DNA of 64,000 bases, from assembly GCF_012489685.1 (NCBI RefSeq), contig NC_080043.1, forward strand, positions 55,636,289 through 55,700,288. Reading direction: 5' to 3'. The DNA is from Lotus japonicus (taxonomy: Eukaryota; Streptophyta; Magnoliopsida; Fabales; Fabaceae). Of the stretch, positions 21,606 to 31,690 are shown piece after piece. A program made the position numbers and the translations under genes. The stretch's first letter is position 1, and the number at the start of each line of letters is the position of its first letter. The notes beneath the pieces are model-generated. The model worked only from the letters and a program-made list of their open reading frames with translations, was not told the origin of the DNA and made no database searches.

Positions 21606-23530
21606 TGTAACACCCCGATTTCGGTGGCGTCACTTTAGTAACCGAAAAGAAAATAAAAGCGGAAAAATGTGAATATTTTTTTTCGATTTGTTTTCAGTAA
21701 ATAAAAGACTTGTCGAATTTAAAGACGTATCGACGGATGATAAACATGACTGATATACAGATATATATACATCCCCACAATAAACAGCATGCCACGTCAC
21801 GAGTAACCTCCACTGACGGGAAAGTAGTGCCTGTCGGCAAATATGTACAAAACAAAATATAAGGTCAGTATTCTTAATACAGTCCTCCAAACTAAAGTAG
21901 GTCAGCTCAAAACAGCCCGAAGACCTCCTAATCCGACCAACTCCCTGTGACTCCCGTAAAGAGAACCACACAAAAAGCTAAAGGTCGGGGACCTACCCTG
22001 CCCCAAAATGAGAAAAACTGAAGATCAGAGCCACGACGCTACTCCTACCCTAATCCCGACTAGAGGAGTACTACACACCACTCTCAGCTACGCATCACCA
22101 TGATCGTCGTCTGAATATGAATCCAAGACGATCAGGTCAATGACTGCATCAGTCCTCACAGTGGGTCCTACGGGTACTACACCCGATCTCAAATCAACAG
22201 CAGCCGCGACGGTGGGTGAGCTAGAATCAGATGAAGCCCCTCCTACAGGCAACTCCTCCGAAGGGTCCTCCTCGTCCTCAGGCGATGGTGGTGGTACTAC
22301 AACTCCAGGGCCACAGTGCACGCCTGGTGGTAGGTTGAAGCTAACAGTGTGGCGTCTCAAGACTCCGTGCGTCAGGTTTCCCATTCGGTCCACGCGGTCC
22401 TCCATTATTCGCCCCGTGTATATGGCTCAGTGACCGGCGGGGTCGACCACCCAAGAGCCCCGGGTGTCCGTGTCCAGCAACTCAAACCTGGTCCCCCCCC
22501 CCGAAGGGACGACCATCTCGAACCAATCGGCCATCGACATCTGACAAAAAGGGCATACATAGCCCCCCATACACAGGTAGCACGCGCAAGGGTCAACTCA
22601 AAGAATTGCATAATAGTACATCCAATAGGCAAAGTTTAAATAGTAGCCACATAGGCTTAATTATGAATGACAACATTATAAATTGCATATCCTGCCAAAT
22701 AAGAATAATTAACATTTACTGGCAATTAACATATCCCAAACAGCGTTAACAGGTAACAAATACAATCGGCAACTAAATCAGCATGAATGGTGCATGAAAT
22801 GCAAATGCAAAGGAACAAGATGCAATCCGGAGGGATGGGCACCAACGAGTCAGCCCTAACACCAGCCACGGTGGGACCATTTCTGCTCAGGCGTCTCTTA
22901 TACCAAACAAAGTGTAGTCAGATCAGCAGTAAACCCGCAGGCCTGCCATTTCCGTATGCTACCAAGAATCACCGCAGTGTTCTTATGTGGAAATCCAGGT
23001 CTTATGACCATTTTAGAATCCACCGAGGTCCGACATCCCACCGTGTATTAACCTCAAAATGAGTGCATGAATGCAACGTGATTAGCCAAACAACGTCTCT
23101 GACCTCACTCGTCACGTCTTCACGTGTTCTAGCTAACTTATTGTCTCTAAAAAGAATACCCTAAGGTAAATGTCGATTCTGCGACAAAAGACAATTAGTT
23201 ATAAAAAGTAACTCATGATGATTTCTCGAATCATCCGACTCATCTCCATCTGATGGTCAAAAACTGCTCAGCGAGCAAAAAGTATCAATGTACTTGGAAA
23301 CTACCTGTTTCCCGGCTTATCTTTCAGATAGCCCAACAACAAATCAGCTCATCGAGCGAAAGAGTATCAACATACTCGGAAATTCATTAATTTTCCCGAC
23401 TTATCTTTTAGATAGTCAAACAACAAAACTGCTCATCGAGCAAAGAGTATCAACATACTCGGAAACTCACTCGTTTCCTCAAAACTTGGACTCGGCGACA
23501 CTTCTCATTTTTCCAAAACTAATGTTCAGG
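21606..23530 (-). repeat. Tekay-like gypsy LTR, partial, minus orientation
   Basis: It begins TGTAACACCCCGATTTCGG, the same terminus as the complete LTR at 50099 (TGTAACACCCCGATTTCCA), and shares the following CACTTTAGTAACC. Further shared blocks are CCTACCCTGCCCCAAAA (near 21990) and GGGACCATTTCTGCTC (near 22873). No right terminus (CTTACA) is seen. Similarity fades by about 23530, so it is truncated. Confidence 0.75.
23268..23480. repeat. Tandem repeat of ~80 bp inside the partial LTR
   Basis: Three imperfect copies containing CTGCTCA(G/T)CGAGCAAA, AGTATCAA(C/T)(A/G)TACT(C/T)GGAAA and TTTCCCG(G/A)CTTATCTTT. It is the LTR counterpart of the short tandem arrays in the complete Tekay-like LTR, with a different unit. 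Confidence 0.75.
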
Positions 23531-23663
23531 TCCTAAGCTCTTATTTGCGATTGTGATCATTATTTAAAGATTCAGAGGTTGTTTAATGTGTTATGAATTT
23601 TTCTTGTAAAATAGTTTCCATTTAGTTTTGTCTCTAATCTTATGAGTTTAAAAGATCCCATAA

Positions 23664-24871
23664 TGAAGGTATGAAAAACGGTAGAAAGGGGGGGTTTGAA
23701 TAACGTTTTCAGTATAAAACTTCCACCTTAAAGATTTTGACAAATCTTTCGAGAACTTAAGTGCTAAAGAAAAGAGATAGAAAAGCACACAAGGATTTTA
23801 TCCTGGTTCACTTGATAAATCACTCAAGCTACTCCAGTCCACCCGTTAAGGTGATTTCTTCCTTCTTAGAATGAAGGCAATCCACTAATCAGGTAAGAGT
23901 TACAACTGCACTTGAAACCTACAAGTGACTAACAATTACACTGACTTAGCTCACACTAAGATTCACTCTCTTAGTCTTCTCTAGGATCCGATCAACCTTG
24001 ATCTCCTAAAGGAACTAAACAAACTGTTTATCAAAGAATTGTTTACAAGAGATTTGCTTCTAAAAAGCTAATAGTAAACTCAATGAATTTTCAGATGAAA
24101 GAAAGCTTAGAAGAATTTAAGTTTGTCTTGCGCGTATGTGAATGCTTCTAGCCGCTTCTTTCAGTCTTCAGCCTCTTTATATACTCCAAGGATTAGGGTT
24201 GAGCGTTGCATGGGAAATGCTACCGTTGGAGGGCAGTTCTGGAAAATCCAGCTTCTGCTGTGTCTGAGACTGTTAGGTAGGTCGTCAGGAAGGTACAGTT
24301 GCTTTTGTACTTGGATAGCGACTTGACCTTTAAACCTAGGAGACTTCTGATCAGGGGATGCTTCATATAGGAACTTGTGAAGCCGGTTGATCAGAGTCAG
24401 AGGGAAAGCCCAGATCCTCTGACCATTGTTTCTTCTGATTCTAAACTCAGAGGGAAGAACATGGTCTTCAGAGTATCTTGCTTCTGGACATCAGAGTTTC
24501 CACTATTCAGCTTCTGGATCTTCAGAGTCTTCTACACCATCAGAATGTCTGAGCCTTCAGTGTTTCTTGGTTATCAGACTTTCTGGATCTTCAGAGCTTC
24601 TAGTGACTGAGTCCACATCAGAGTTTGTATAACTTCAGAACTTCTGAAGCTTTTCCACTGTTCATACTGAACATGGTGAATGCGAAAGCGTTGCTTGGGT
24701 TGCTCTTTATACACAGTGCTTCTGATTTGTGTGAAATTGAGTTGAGGTCAGAGCCTGTAAATAGCACACTCAGAAAAACACGTTAGAGTACCACAATTGT
24801 TCATATCAAAAGGTTAACTTGTAATCATCAAAACATAGAGTTGTACTACTAGATCAAAACTTGATCTTACA
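23664..24871 (-). repeat. 3' LTR of Sirevirus S2
   Basis: Plus-strand start TGAAGGTATGAAAAACGG, end TTGATCTTACA. On the minus strand it is therefore TGTAAGATCAAG...CCTTCA, as in S1 and S3. Length 1208 bp. It contains many TCAGAG/CTTCTGA words and a C (G on plus) homopolymer near 23690. Confidence 0.92.
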
Positions 24872-25425
24872 ATCTCCCCCTTTTTGATGATGACAAAACT
24901 AAGATTTTTGATGAACAATTCTTAAACATTAAACTGAATTCACTCAGAGTTTAGAGATATAGAATAAGACTTATCCTGATGTGAATAGTTTATCTTGCTC
25001 ATTCTGAATTCAAGTCACTACTTGATTCTGAGCTTAGCTCCCCCTGAATCTAATACTTGATGAAAACGTTAGTAAAGTCTAGATTCTGAGCTAAATGATA
25101 TAAGAGTTCAGAGTGAAAAAGTTATGACATAGATGAAAATCGAGTAATCAGAGCGCATAAGTAATCAGAGTCATGGACAAGGTATCATAGTCTTGGGTAT
25201 CAGAGTCAACTAGAATCACTTCAGAAGAAGTGAAATGTATTCCTTGTATTTGCCCAGTGACACATCTATGGTCATGAAGGTGGAACTCTTAAATTCTCCA
25301 AAAGAAAAATTAATCACACTAACACATCTTACACATCAAAAACTGGGTTTACTCCCCCTTTTTGTCATAAGCAAAAAGCTTGGGGTGTGAAAAACTTAGC
25401 TTGAAGTACAAGGTACTCCCCCTTA
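24872..25425 (-). other. Sirevirus S2 polypurine motifs
   Basis: Four CTCCCCCT words on plus (near 24874, 25039, 25351 and 25416) are the reverse of the AGGGGGAG motifs in S1 and have similar spacing. The one abutting the LTR (AATCTCCCCCTTTTTGATG) is the probable functional PPT. Confidence 0.8.
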
Positions 25426-25611
25426 GAGAAGGTCTAAGTTTAAAGAAAATGAAAACTATGCAAGAATCAGAGTTAGGCGAAATAAATAGAAGAGTTAATG
25501 CAAGAGAAGAACGTTTACTACCGGTCAAGGGAGTAAAGAGAAGGGTCAGTTACCAAGAACTTAACCTCGAGAAACTGTAGGAGCATTAACTTTCAGAGAG
25601 AAAGTGAAGCC

Positions 25612-25620
25612 TATATAAAG
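25612..25620 (+). promoter_or_regulatory. TATA box of the antisense gene in Sirevirus S2
   Basis: TATATAAAG in the context AAGCCTATATAAAGCG, 55 bases before the ATG at 25675. It lies on the strand opposite to the retrotransposon. Position and context are those of a plant core promoter. Activity is inferred. Confidence 0.65.
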
Positions 25621-25674
25621 CGTTGGAGAGAAAGGTATGCTTCACACCTCGAACAGTTTTCAGTAAGAAAAAAA

Positions 25675-26067
25675 ATGGCATCATACATCGTAGCACTAGA
25701 AGAGCTGAGGAAGAAGGCCTTCGAGGAGGACTTGTTCCTGAACATCAGGCATCCAGAGGGTACAACGACCATCTCGGAGCTAACACGGACACTGCTGGAG
25801 GAGGACCTGCGTCCAGAGTTGGAGAGAGACCTGAGGGAATTTCTTGCCTTCGTTGAGGAGGTGCAAGAACTCAGCCGGCTTGAACTCAAGCTGCTGGAAG
25901 AAAAAGAGAGTTTGGAAGATAAGCTCAAGACTGCAGAAGAGATTCTGGAGAGGGATGAGCTAAAGAACAGGCTCAACAACATCCAGCATGTACTGGAGCG
26001 TCTGGAGAAGGATAGGTCAGAGCAGCGCCAGGAGTGCAGAAGAATGAGGAGAGATCCTCCATTCTAG
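25675..26067 (+). CDS. Antisense small coiled-coil protein encoded inside Sirevirus S2
   Basis: An uninterrupted frame of 130 codons on the strand opposite to the Sirevirus genes. It starts MASYIVALEELRKKAF and ends RRMRRDPPF. The protein is rich in Glu, Leu and Arg. Residues about 45-120 show heptad-like spacing of Leu (LRPELERDLREFLAFVEEV, LELKLLEEKESLEDKL), which suggests a long coiled coil. There is no signal peptide or membrane segment and I recognise no family. It has a TATA box 55 bases upstream, a purine-rich short leader and an AATAAA 44 bases after the stop, so it forms a complete compact gene. The sister element S1 lacks the whole segment: there the ORF stop and the polypurine motifs are only about 150 bases apart. 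It could be a captured host gene or an element-encoded accessory protein. Confidence 0.6.
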   Translation: MASYIVALEELRKKAFEEDLFLNIRHPEGTTTISELTRTLLEEDLRPELERDLREFLAFVEEVQELSRLELKLLEEKESLEDKLKTAEEILERDELKNRLNNIQHVLERLEKDRSEQRQECRRMRRDPPF

Positions 26068-26110
26068 ACTTTAGGGAAAGAATGTATGATGTAAACATAA
26101 AGATATTATG

Positions 26111-26116
26111 AATAAA
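26111..26116 (+). terminator. Poly(A) signal of the antisense gene
   Basis: AATAAA (context TTATGAATAAAAAG), 44 bases after the stop at 26067. TGTATGATGTAAACAT just upstream resembles a plant far-upstream UG-rich element. Confidence 0.5.
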
Positions 26117-26267
26117 AAGATTGTTGCAAACATATGTGACACAAATATATATAGATATGCATAGATAATCACAAACGAACAAAGTAGAATAAATAAATAA
26201 AAAGAAACAGAGTTGAACAAAAATAAACCAACGTTAAAGAAAAAGAAAAACGAAGAGATCCTAAAAA

Positions 26268-29168
26268 CTAAGGTTTATTAGTTCGACGCAGAAGTTCCAT
26301 CATCATGTGCTTCATTTCAATTAGCATGGATTCATGAATGTCAAGACGCTGCTCCATGATGTCGAGTCTGGATGAGCTTGACTGAGTAGAACCGGAAGGA
26401 ACATTCTGAGCAGCTTGAGGATCTGGAATGGAAGCAGAAGCAGCAGGAGTAAACACTACTGGTGCAAGTGCTTGGCATCTAAGGGCTTCAGCCTCAGCTT
26501 CAAGTCGTTCTGCCTCTAGTCTGGCTTGTTCAGCTTGAGCTGCTGCTTGACGTGCAGCTTCTTCTGCTTGAGCTTTCTTTCTCTTGGCTTCTTCAATAGC
26601 TTCAAGAAGCTTATTTCTCTGTTCTTGTTCATGAAGAGCCACCCTTCGAGCAAACCTTTGCTTGGCAGCCTCAATCCTCTGACTTCCCTCTGCATGCAGG
26701 AGCTGCATCATAATTGGAACTTGAGCCACTAGCCAAGTGCCCAGAGTGTTCCACTCATCAGCCACACGTTCAGCATTCTCACTGAGGTCAGTCTGACCGT
26801 GCACATTGCGTAGCCTCAAGGAGGCTTCATGATAGAAAATATTGATGCACTCAGAGAGAGATGTGGGTCGGAGGGGAGTATAAGGAATTATGGAGAGGTT
26901 GGTTTCAGGAGAGGCTGGGTGATTGCTGCTGTGAGCTTCAGAGGCACCTTGTGGAGAGCCAATGTTAAACATTTGAGCATTGGGTTCAGAGGTTCCAAGG
27001 TGAGGTTCTGAAGTTTCAACCAGAGGATGAGGGGATCTAACCGAGGATTGGTTAGACACAGATTGTTCTGGTTCAGGTTCTGGTTGAATAGGCTCCTGTT
27101 GGTCAGGGGCAGGGTGAGCTTGTTGAGCCAAAGGGTCTGCCTCTTGTAAAGGATTGGCCAAGATAGGTTCATCTGGGTCAACTAGACGTTCAGGTCTAGG
27201 GCCAGGATATCTCCTAGGGCTTGGACAAGTGAGATAATACTCTTCTAAGGTAGACACCTTTTCTTTTCTGACCTCCATGAATTTTCTAATGGATTCAGAG
27301 TTATTGGAGGGAGAAGAGTCAGCAACATTGGTTGGGAAGGATACAGGTGTATAGGCTGTGGAAGAGTCTGTATCAGTAGTTCTGGGAGCCAGACGTTCTG
27401 ATGCTCTTGGGACAGAGTGATCAGAGGTTCTGGGTCCAGGTTCTGTTTGGGTAGGCTCTGGTTGGTCATGAATGATGGGTTCAGAAGTTAATGGGTTGTA
27501 TGGAATGGTAATGGGAGAGGTTGGTTCTTCTGACCTAGAGGGTTGGTTCTGAAGCAAATTCCAGAGAGGTGCTTCAGTAGGAGAAGGTTGAAAGAATGAA
27601 GATCTTGGGGAATGTGGTGGAGAGGTGGTTTGTGCAGCTGGTTGGGATTCAGGAATAGGAGTGAGGGGATTTGAAGAGTGTTTGAGCATGGCAGATATGG
27701 GGAGTGCATCAAATAAATTCAAATCATCATCAGAAGCAATTGCAGACTTACTTGAAAGTGCTGATGATCTTGTCACTCTGGCAGGAGGTTCAGTCCTTCT
27801 GATCACATCAGCAGCTGGTTCCACCCGAGTAGGCTTCACCACGATTCTGACCTGCTTCTTCTTCTTCTTAGGAGGACCATCCTCATTATCACCATCATCA
27901 CCATCATCACCATCATCAGGCTTGCTGGTTTCATCTTGCTTTCTCTTGAGTTGACCAGCCTTCTTCTTTTTGATCAGAGGGACATCTGATTCTTCAGAGG
28001 ATTCTTCTAGGACCATCTTCCTCTGAACTTTCTTCTTGGGAGGAGAAGGAAACTCTGGAGCTGGCGGCAGTCTGCTGAAGAAGTCATCGAGATCAATCTC
28101 AAATCCTTGAGCCCTTAGGACTTCAACATAGCACCTAATGGCGTCAGGATTGTCTGCCTGTGTCCACAGAGGGTAGTCATTCAGAGGCATCCTTCTGCTT
28201 CTGATCTCAGAAGATGTGTCTTCATGGGCAGGAGCAATCTTCTTCTTGATTAGGCCCATCTTCTTTAGAGAGTTTGCCGTGAAGACATCACTGACAATGG
28301 TGGTCAGATCCTCTGTGCATCCAGCATTTATCAGATCTTGAACGAGGCCACTCTCAATGAAGAGATCAGACAAGAGTCTCCCGAAGGGAATATACTTGAT
28401 CGCTGACTTGATGGAGGCAGTGGTACGAGACTTCCGGATACACTCCTTCAAGTAGGAGAACAGGAAGTAGGGAAGGCAGATCTTCTTCTGGTCTTGGATG
28501 AAGAACAACATCACCTTCTGGTTGAAGTTGATGTAGTCTGGAGAACTGCCCTTTGGTCTCTGGTTTATGCAGTGGAGCAAAATTTTGTGCCAGATCCTGA
28601 GCTTGGGATGAAGGTCCATCACCTTGTAATTCGTCTTGCCCGGTTTGTAAGTGGTGTACAGGGCCTGGTTGATTGTATCCTTGGTGCTGGGTTTCAGCTT
28701 CGATTCCGTGAGTTGGAAACGATACCCAAAAGCAGTGTCTGCACCCAGCAAGTTTACGAAGGACTTCTCTGTGATGATGATCTTTCTTCCAAGAATGTAA
28801 GATACCACCTGAGTATCATCGCAGTCGGCGTGCTTCCAGAATTCCTTGATCAGTTTATCATACACCGGTCCTCGAAGTCTGTTGAAGTAATTTCCCCAAC
28901 CTTGAACTTGGACTTCAGGACGAAGATCATACCCATTTGCAGCCAGGTTGTCGAGGTCGAATCTCCATTCTGCCAGGACTTGAAGTTCCTCAGGAGCAAA
29001 TACGCAGTGAACGGCACAGCCCCGTTCTGCAATTGGAAGAATCTGCTCTTGAGCTTGACCTTGATCTGGTGTCGGATTCTCAGGGCCCCTTTGACCCGTT
29101 GCTAGACCAACTACCATGTGAGGGAACTGGGTTGCATCTGCAGTAGTTCTTCTGGTTTGACTCACCAT
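26268..29168 (-). CDS. Sirevirus S2 extra 3' ORF, plant transposon protein-like, intact 966 codons
   Basis: A full-length frame from ATG 29168-29166 to the stop at 26270-26268. The N-terminal globular part (residues about 50-300) has EFWKHADCDDTQVVSYILGR, KIIITEKSFVNLLG and AGCTEDLTTIVSDVF. The pattern 'KEFW...V...GRKI.I....I..LLG' resembles the PF20167-type 'putative plant transposon protein' domain; this is a memory-based match. The middle is acidic/Lys-rich (KKKKKQVR, several DDGD repeats) and then a long Pro/Ser/Glu-rich low-complexity linker. The C-terminus (about 840-966) is an Ala/Glu/Gln-rich coiled coil. No membrane span was seen, so an envelope role, as proposed for SIRE1, is not supported here. 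S1 carries the decayed homologue. It lies directly after pol on the same strand. Confidence 0.88.
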   Translation of the reverse strand: MVSQTRRTTADATQFPHMVVGLATGQRGPENPTPDQGQAQEQILPIAERGCAVHCVFAPEELQVLAEWRFDLDNLAANGYDLRPEVQVQGWGNYFNRLRGPVYDKLIKEFWKHADCDDTQVVSYILGRKIIITEKSFVNLLGADTAFGYRFQLTESKLKPSTKDTINQALYTTYKPGKTNYKVMDLHPKLRIWHKILLHCINQRPKGSSPDYINFNQKVMLFFIQDQKKICLPYFLFSYLKECIRKSRTTASIKSAIKYIPFGRLLSDLFIESGLVQDLINAGCTEDLTTIVSDVFTANSLKKMGLIKKKIAPAHEDTSSEIRSRRMPLNDYPLWTQADNPDAIRCYVEVLRAQGFEIDLDDFFSRLPPAPEFPSPPKKKVQRKMVLEESSEESDVPLIKKKKAGQLKRKQDETSKPDDGDDGDDGDNEDGPPKKKKKQVRIVVKPTRVEPAADVIRRTEPPARVTRSSALSSKSAIASDDDLNLFDALPISAMLKHSSNPLTPIPESQPAAQTTSPPHSPRSSFFQPSPTEAPLWNLLQNQPSRSEEPTSPITIPYNPLTSEPIIHDQPEPTQTEPGPRTSDHSVPRASERLAPRTTDTDSSTAYTPVSFPTNVADSSPSNNSESIRKFMEVRKEKVSTLEEYYLTCPSPRRYPGPRPERLVDPDEPILANPLQEADPLAQQAHPAPDQQEPIQPEPEPEQSVSNQSSVRSPHPLVETSEPHLGTSEPNAQMFNIGSPQGASEAHSSNHPASPETNLSIIPYTPLRPTSLSECINIFYHEASLRLRNVHGQTDLSENAERVADEWNTLGTWLVAQVPIMMQLLHAEGSQRIEAAKQRFARRVALHEQEQRNKLLEAIEEAKRKKAQAEEAARQAAAQAEQARLEAERLEAEAEALRCQALAPVVFTPAASASIPDPQAAQNVPSGSTQSSSSRLDIMEQRLDIHESMLIEMKHMMMELLRRTNKP

Positions 29169-29626
29169 TTTTGAAGCGGTTGAAGGTTTAAGGTAGAAGA
29201 TGAAGGTTGAAAGATGAAGAGAGATCGAGAGAGAAATCGAGGATAAGCGGTTTTTGAAAAGCAGAGAGAAAGAGAGTAAAAACCGGAAGTGAACGAGATC
29301 GTGTGTGTATAGTGGGTTTTAACAAATAACCGTTGTTGATTCAAAAAGCACTTTAAGATCAACGGTTGAAAATTAAAGATAGATAGTAACAGTAAATACA
29401 CAAATCACACACTGGAGAGAAGCACATCTACACGCAATCATAACAGACTGTCACACGGGCACAAGGAACTATGCATCAGAAATACTGACACACGTGTTGC
29501 TGTCTCAGCTTCAGAGTCAGTACCAGTGGGTACACACACTCTGATTGAGTTACCTTCTAGACTAGACATCTTCTGATCAAGAAGTATCATAGTCAGAGGT
29601 TCTGATCCATCTTCACTCTGGACAAA

Positions 29627-29726
29627 NNNNNNNNNNNNNNNNNNNNNNNNNNNNNNNNNNNNNNNNNNNNNNNNNNNNNNNNNNNNNNNNNNNNNNNNNN
29701 NNNNNNNNNNNNNNNNNNNNNNNNNN
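29627..29726. other. Assembly gap (100 N)
   Basis: Exactly 100 N, probably a placeholder of unknown true size. Left of it is Sirevirus S2 (end of pol) and right of it is exon 4 of the O-methyltransferase gene. The gap therefore hides the 5' half of S2 and the 3' end of the host gene. Confidence 0.98.
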
Positions 29727-30870
29727 AACTCTTAAATTCATTCTCTGTTCTTTCCTTTCCAGCATTTATAAGAAACATTACATTATCAATAGCACAAACA
29801 TGCTTAGAGATGTTGCTTGGGTTTGGAACTTCTGGCATTATGTAGTCCTAGAACAATCACCTTTCCACCTTTTGGCAAAGCTTTGTAGCAGTTTCTTAAA
29901 AACATCACACATTCTTCATCTGCCCAATTATGGCATACAAGCTGAAATGACCAATGACAATGGAAAAAACTGTGATTAGTACATATGTTATATTGTCTAA
30001 AATTAAAAGATTGTGCTTTCATATTGTTCACTAACCTTTAGCAAAATGGCATCACCTTGAGGAACGCTTTCAAACATATTTCCTGGAACATGCTCAATCC
30101 CTTTAAGCAAAACATGTGTTTTGTAATTAATTTTGGCTAAATGTACATAAACCAATATTTTTTCTAGAAATTAAACATAATTATTCCATTTTAAAAAAAA
30201 AGAAATGCTAAAATCAGTCCAAGTAAATATGAGGTAAAAATCATTCTAATCTTAGGTCAACCAGTAAAATATATTTTTGACATGTGTCATGAGTTAGAAC
30301 TTTCTAAAACACATATCAAAATATTATTGAGTCATCAGCTAACACTTTACCTGTCCGAAAAGTGATTAAGAAAATCATTTTTAAAAATATTGTAGGTCAT
30401 ACATAACGAAAGCTGAAAGAAAACTACATATATTTACCTTGAAGAGGTGGTGCATGTTGAATCACTTGAGGCAAATCAAAATTAACTCCTTTTATTGACG
30501 GATATTGAGAGATAATTAGTTGTAAGGCCTGACCAACTCCACCACCTACATCAACCAATGTTGATACTCCCTCAAATCCTTTATATAGTTGAAGGATTCT
30601 TTTCATTTCTAATGGGCCACATTGGGCCATTGCTTTGTTAAACAAGTGATTCAGTTCTGTATTTTTCTCCAAATATTGGTAAATGGACAATCCATGAAGT
30701 TTATGGAAATGGTTGTTGTTATTAGGGTCCACAATTGCATCCTTTGCATCATTCCTGGTAAAGAAGCAAAATGAAATCATTGTCAAATTTTCATGAAATT
30801 TTGTTGAAGAGTTTAAAATTAAATGCTTAATTAGGTAGCAAGTATATCTCAGGTCTTTTGTTTACATTGT

Positions 30871-30955
30871 TTTTTTTTTATAAACCAAAATATATATTGA
30901 ATTGAAAGTACAAGGGGTACTTCAACCCAATACAAGAAGGGTAAAATATAAAGAG
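30871..30955 (-). repeat. LINE 3'-end fragment in intron 1
   Basis: Starts with a T run, then CCAAAATATATATTGAATTG and AGTACAAGGGGTACTTCAA. It is the reverse complement of the plus-strand tail at 31636-31690, so the two form an inverted pair inside the intron. Confidence 0.6.
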
Positions 30956-31321
30956 TTTTGTTTACATTGTTACTCTATACTAGTATTGTTACTCTGTACT
31001 AATGCATTTGTTTGAGATTTAGAAATAATAATTTATAAGGTTAATACTTTTAGTTATGTAAAATATAGGGGTCATCAAAATAAATATAGTCCTTTAAAAA
31101 GGATAAAACTTAAGTCAAGTGTCTTACCTCCATTATATCCAATTTTCAAATTAAAATTCACCTACTTAATAAATTTTATGTCATCAAAATATTAAAAAAT
31201 CTAACTGACGGACTTAATCAAACGTTTCTGCCAGTAGTGTATAAAAACAATGTTTCCTCATACACGTGTTCACGTTCTCGTTGCCCCTGTTTAACATTCC
31301 CTCGTCCTTATTTCACTGTTT

Positions 31322-31690
31322 TTGTACAGAGAGAAACTTAGATCAAGTTCATTAAAGTCATTTTATCAAGTTTACCAATCATGTGATAATACGTGTGCAA
31401 CTATTTTTAAGAATAAATGTCATTTATTAAGTAGATCCATTGAACAAAGTTACTATCAGAAAAACTCCATCTTAAAAGTCCCCAATGAGGTTTTTTCTGG
31501 TAAGGTTTTAATGAGGCTTAATTTTTTAGTCTCTCTTCAAGGGGAGTTGGGTTCTTTAGAAGTAGTTGGTCTCTCTCTATCTACTATAATTGTTGCTGTT
31601 TGATTTCTTTTGTCTTCCTTTTATTCTCTATTGTATTGAGTTGAAGTACCCCTTGTACTTCTTTTCAATATATTAATTGCCTATAAAAAA
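31322..31690 (+). repeat. LINE-like 3'-end fragment in intron 1
   Basis: A short open frame ending LSTIIVAV is followed by a T-rich 3' UTR, GAAGTACCCCTTGTACTTC, and the A-rich tail CTATAAAAAAATAG. It has the 3' layout of an L1-type LINE. No RT is left, and the short frame is not a real gene. Confidence 0.55.

Larger units (their letters stand above)
23664..29626 (-). mobile_element. Sirevirus (Ty1/copia) S2, 3' half, minus orientation
   Basis: On the minus strand, sequence homologous to the end of S1 pol (29626 downward) leads to an intact 3' ORF (29168-26268), a segment holding an antisense gene (26110-25450), four polypurine motifs and the 3' LTR (24871-23664). The 5' half with gag and pol lies in or beyond the gap at 29627. 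CATAA (23659-23663) would be one half of the target duplication. Confidence 0.9.

Noticed and set aside
22088..22405. 105-codon frame rich in Pro, Ser and Asp inside the partial Tekay-like LTR
   Set aside because: Lies in LTR sequence, no homologous frame in the complete LTR, composition typical of random GC-rich frames.
25611..25982. Ser-rich 123-codon frame antisense to the small coiled-coil gene
   Set aside because: Complement of a Glu/Leu-rich coding frame always gives Ser-rich frames; the promoter and poly(A) signal favour the plus strand.
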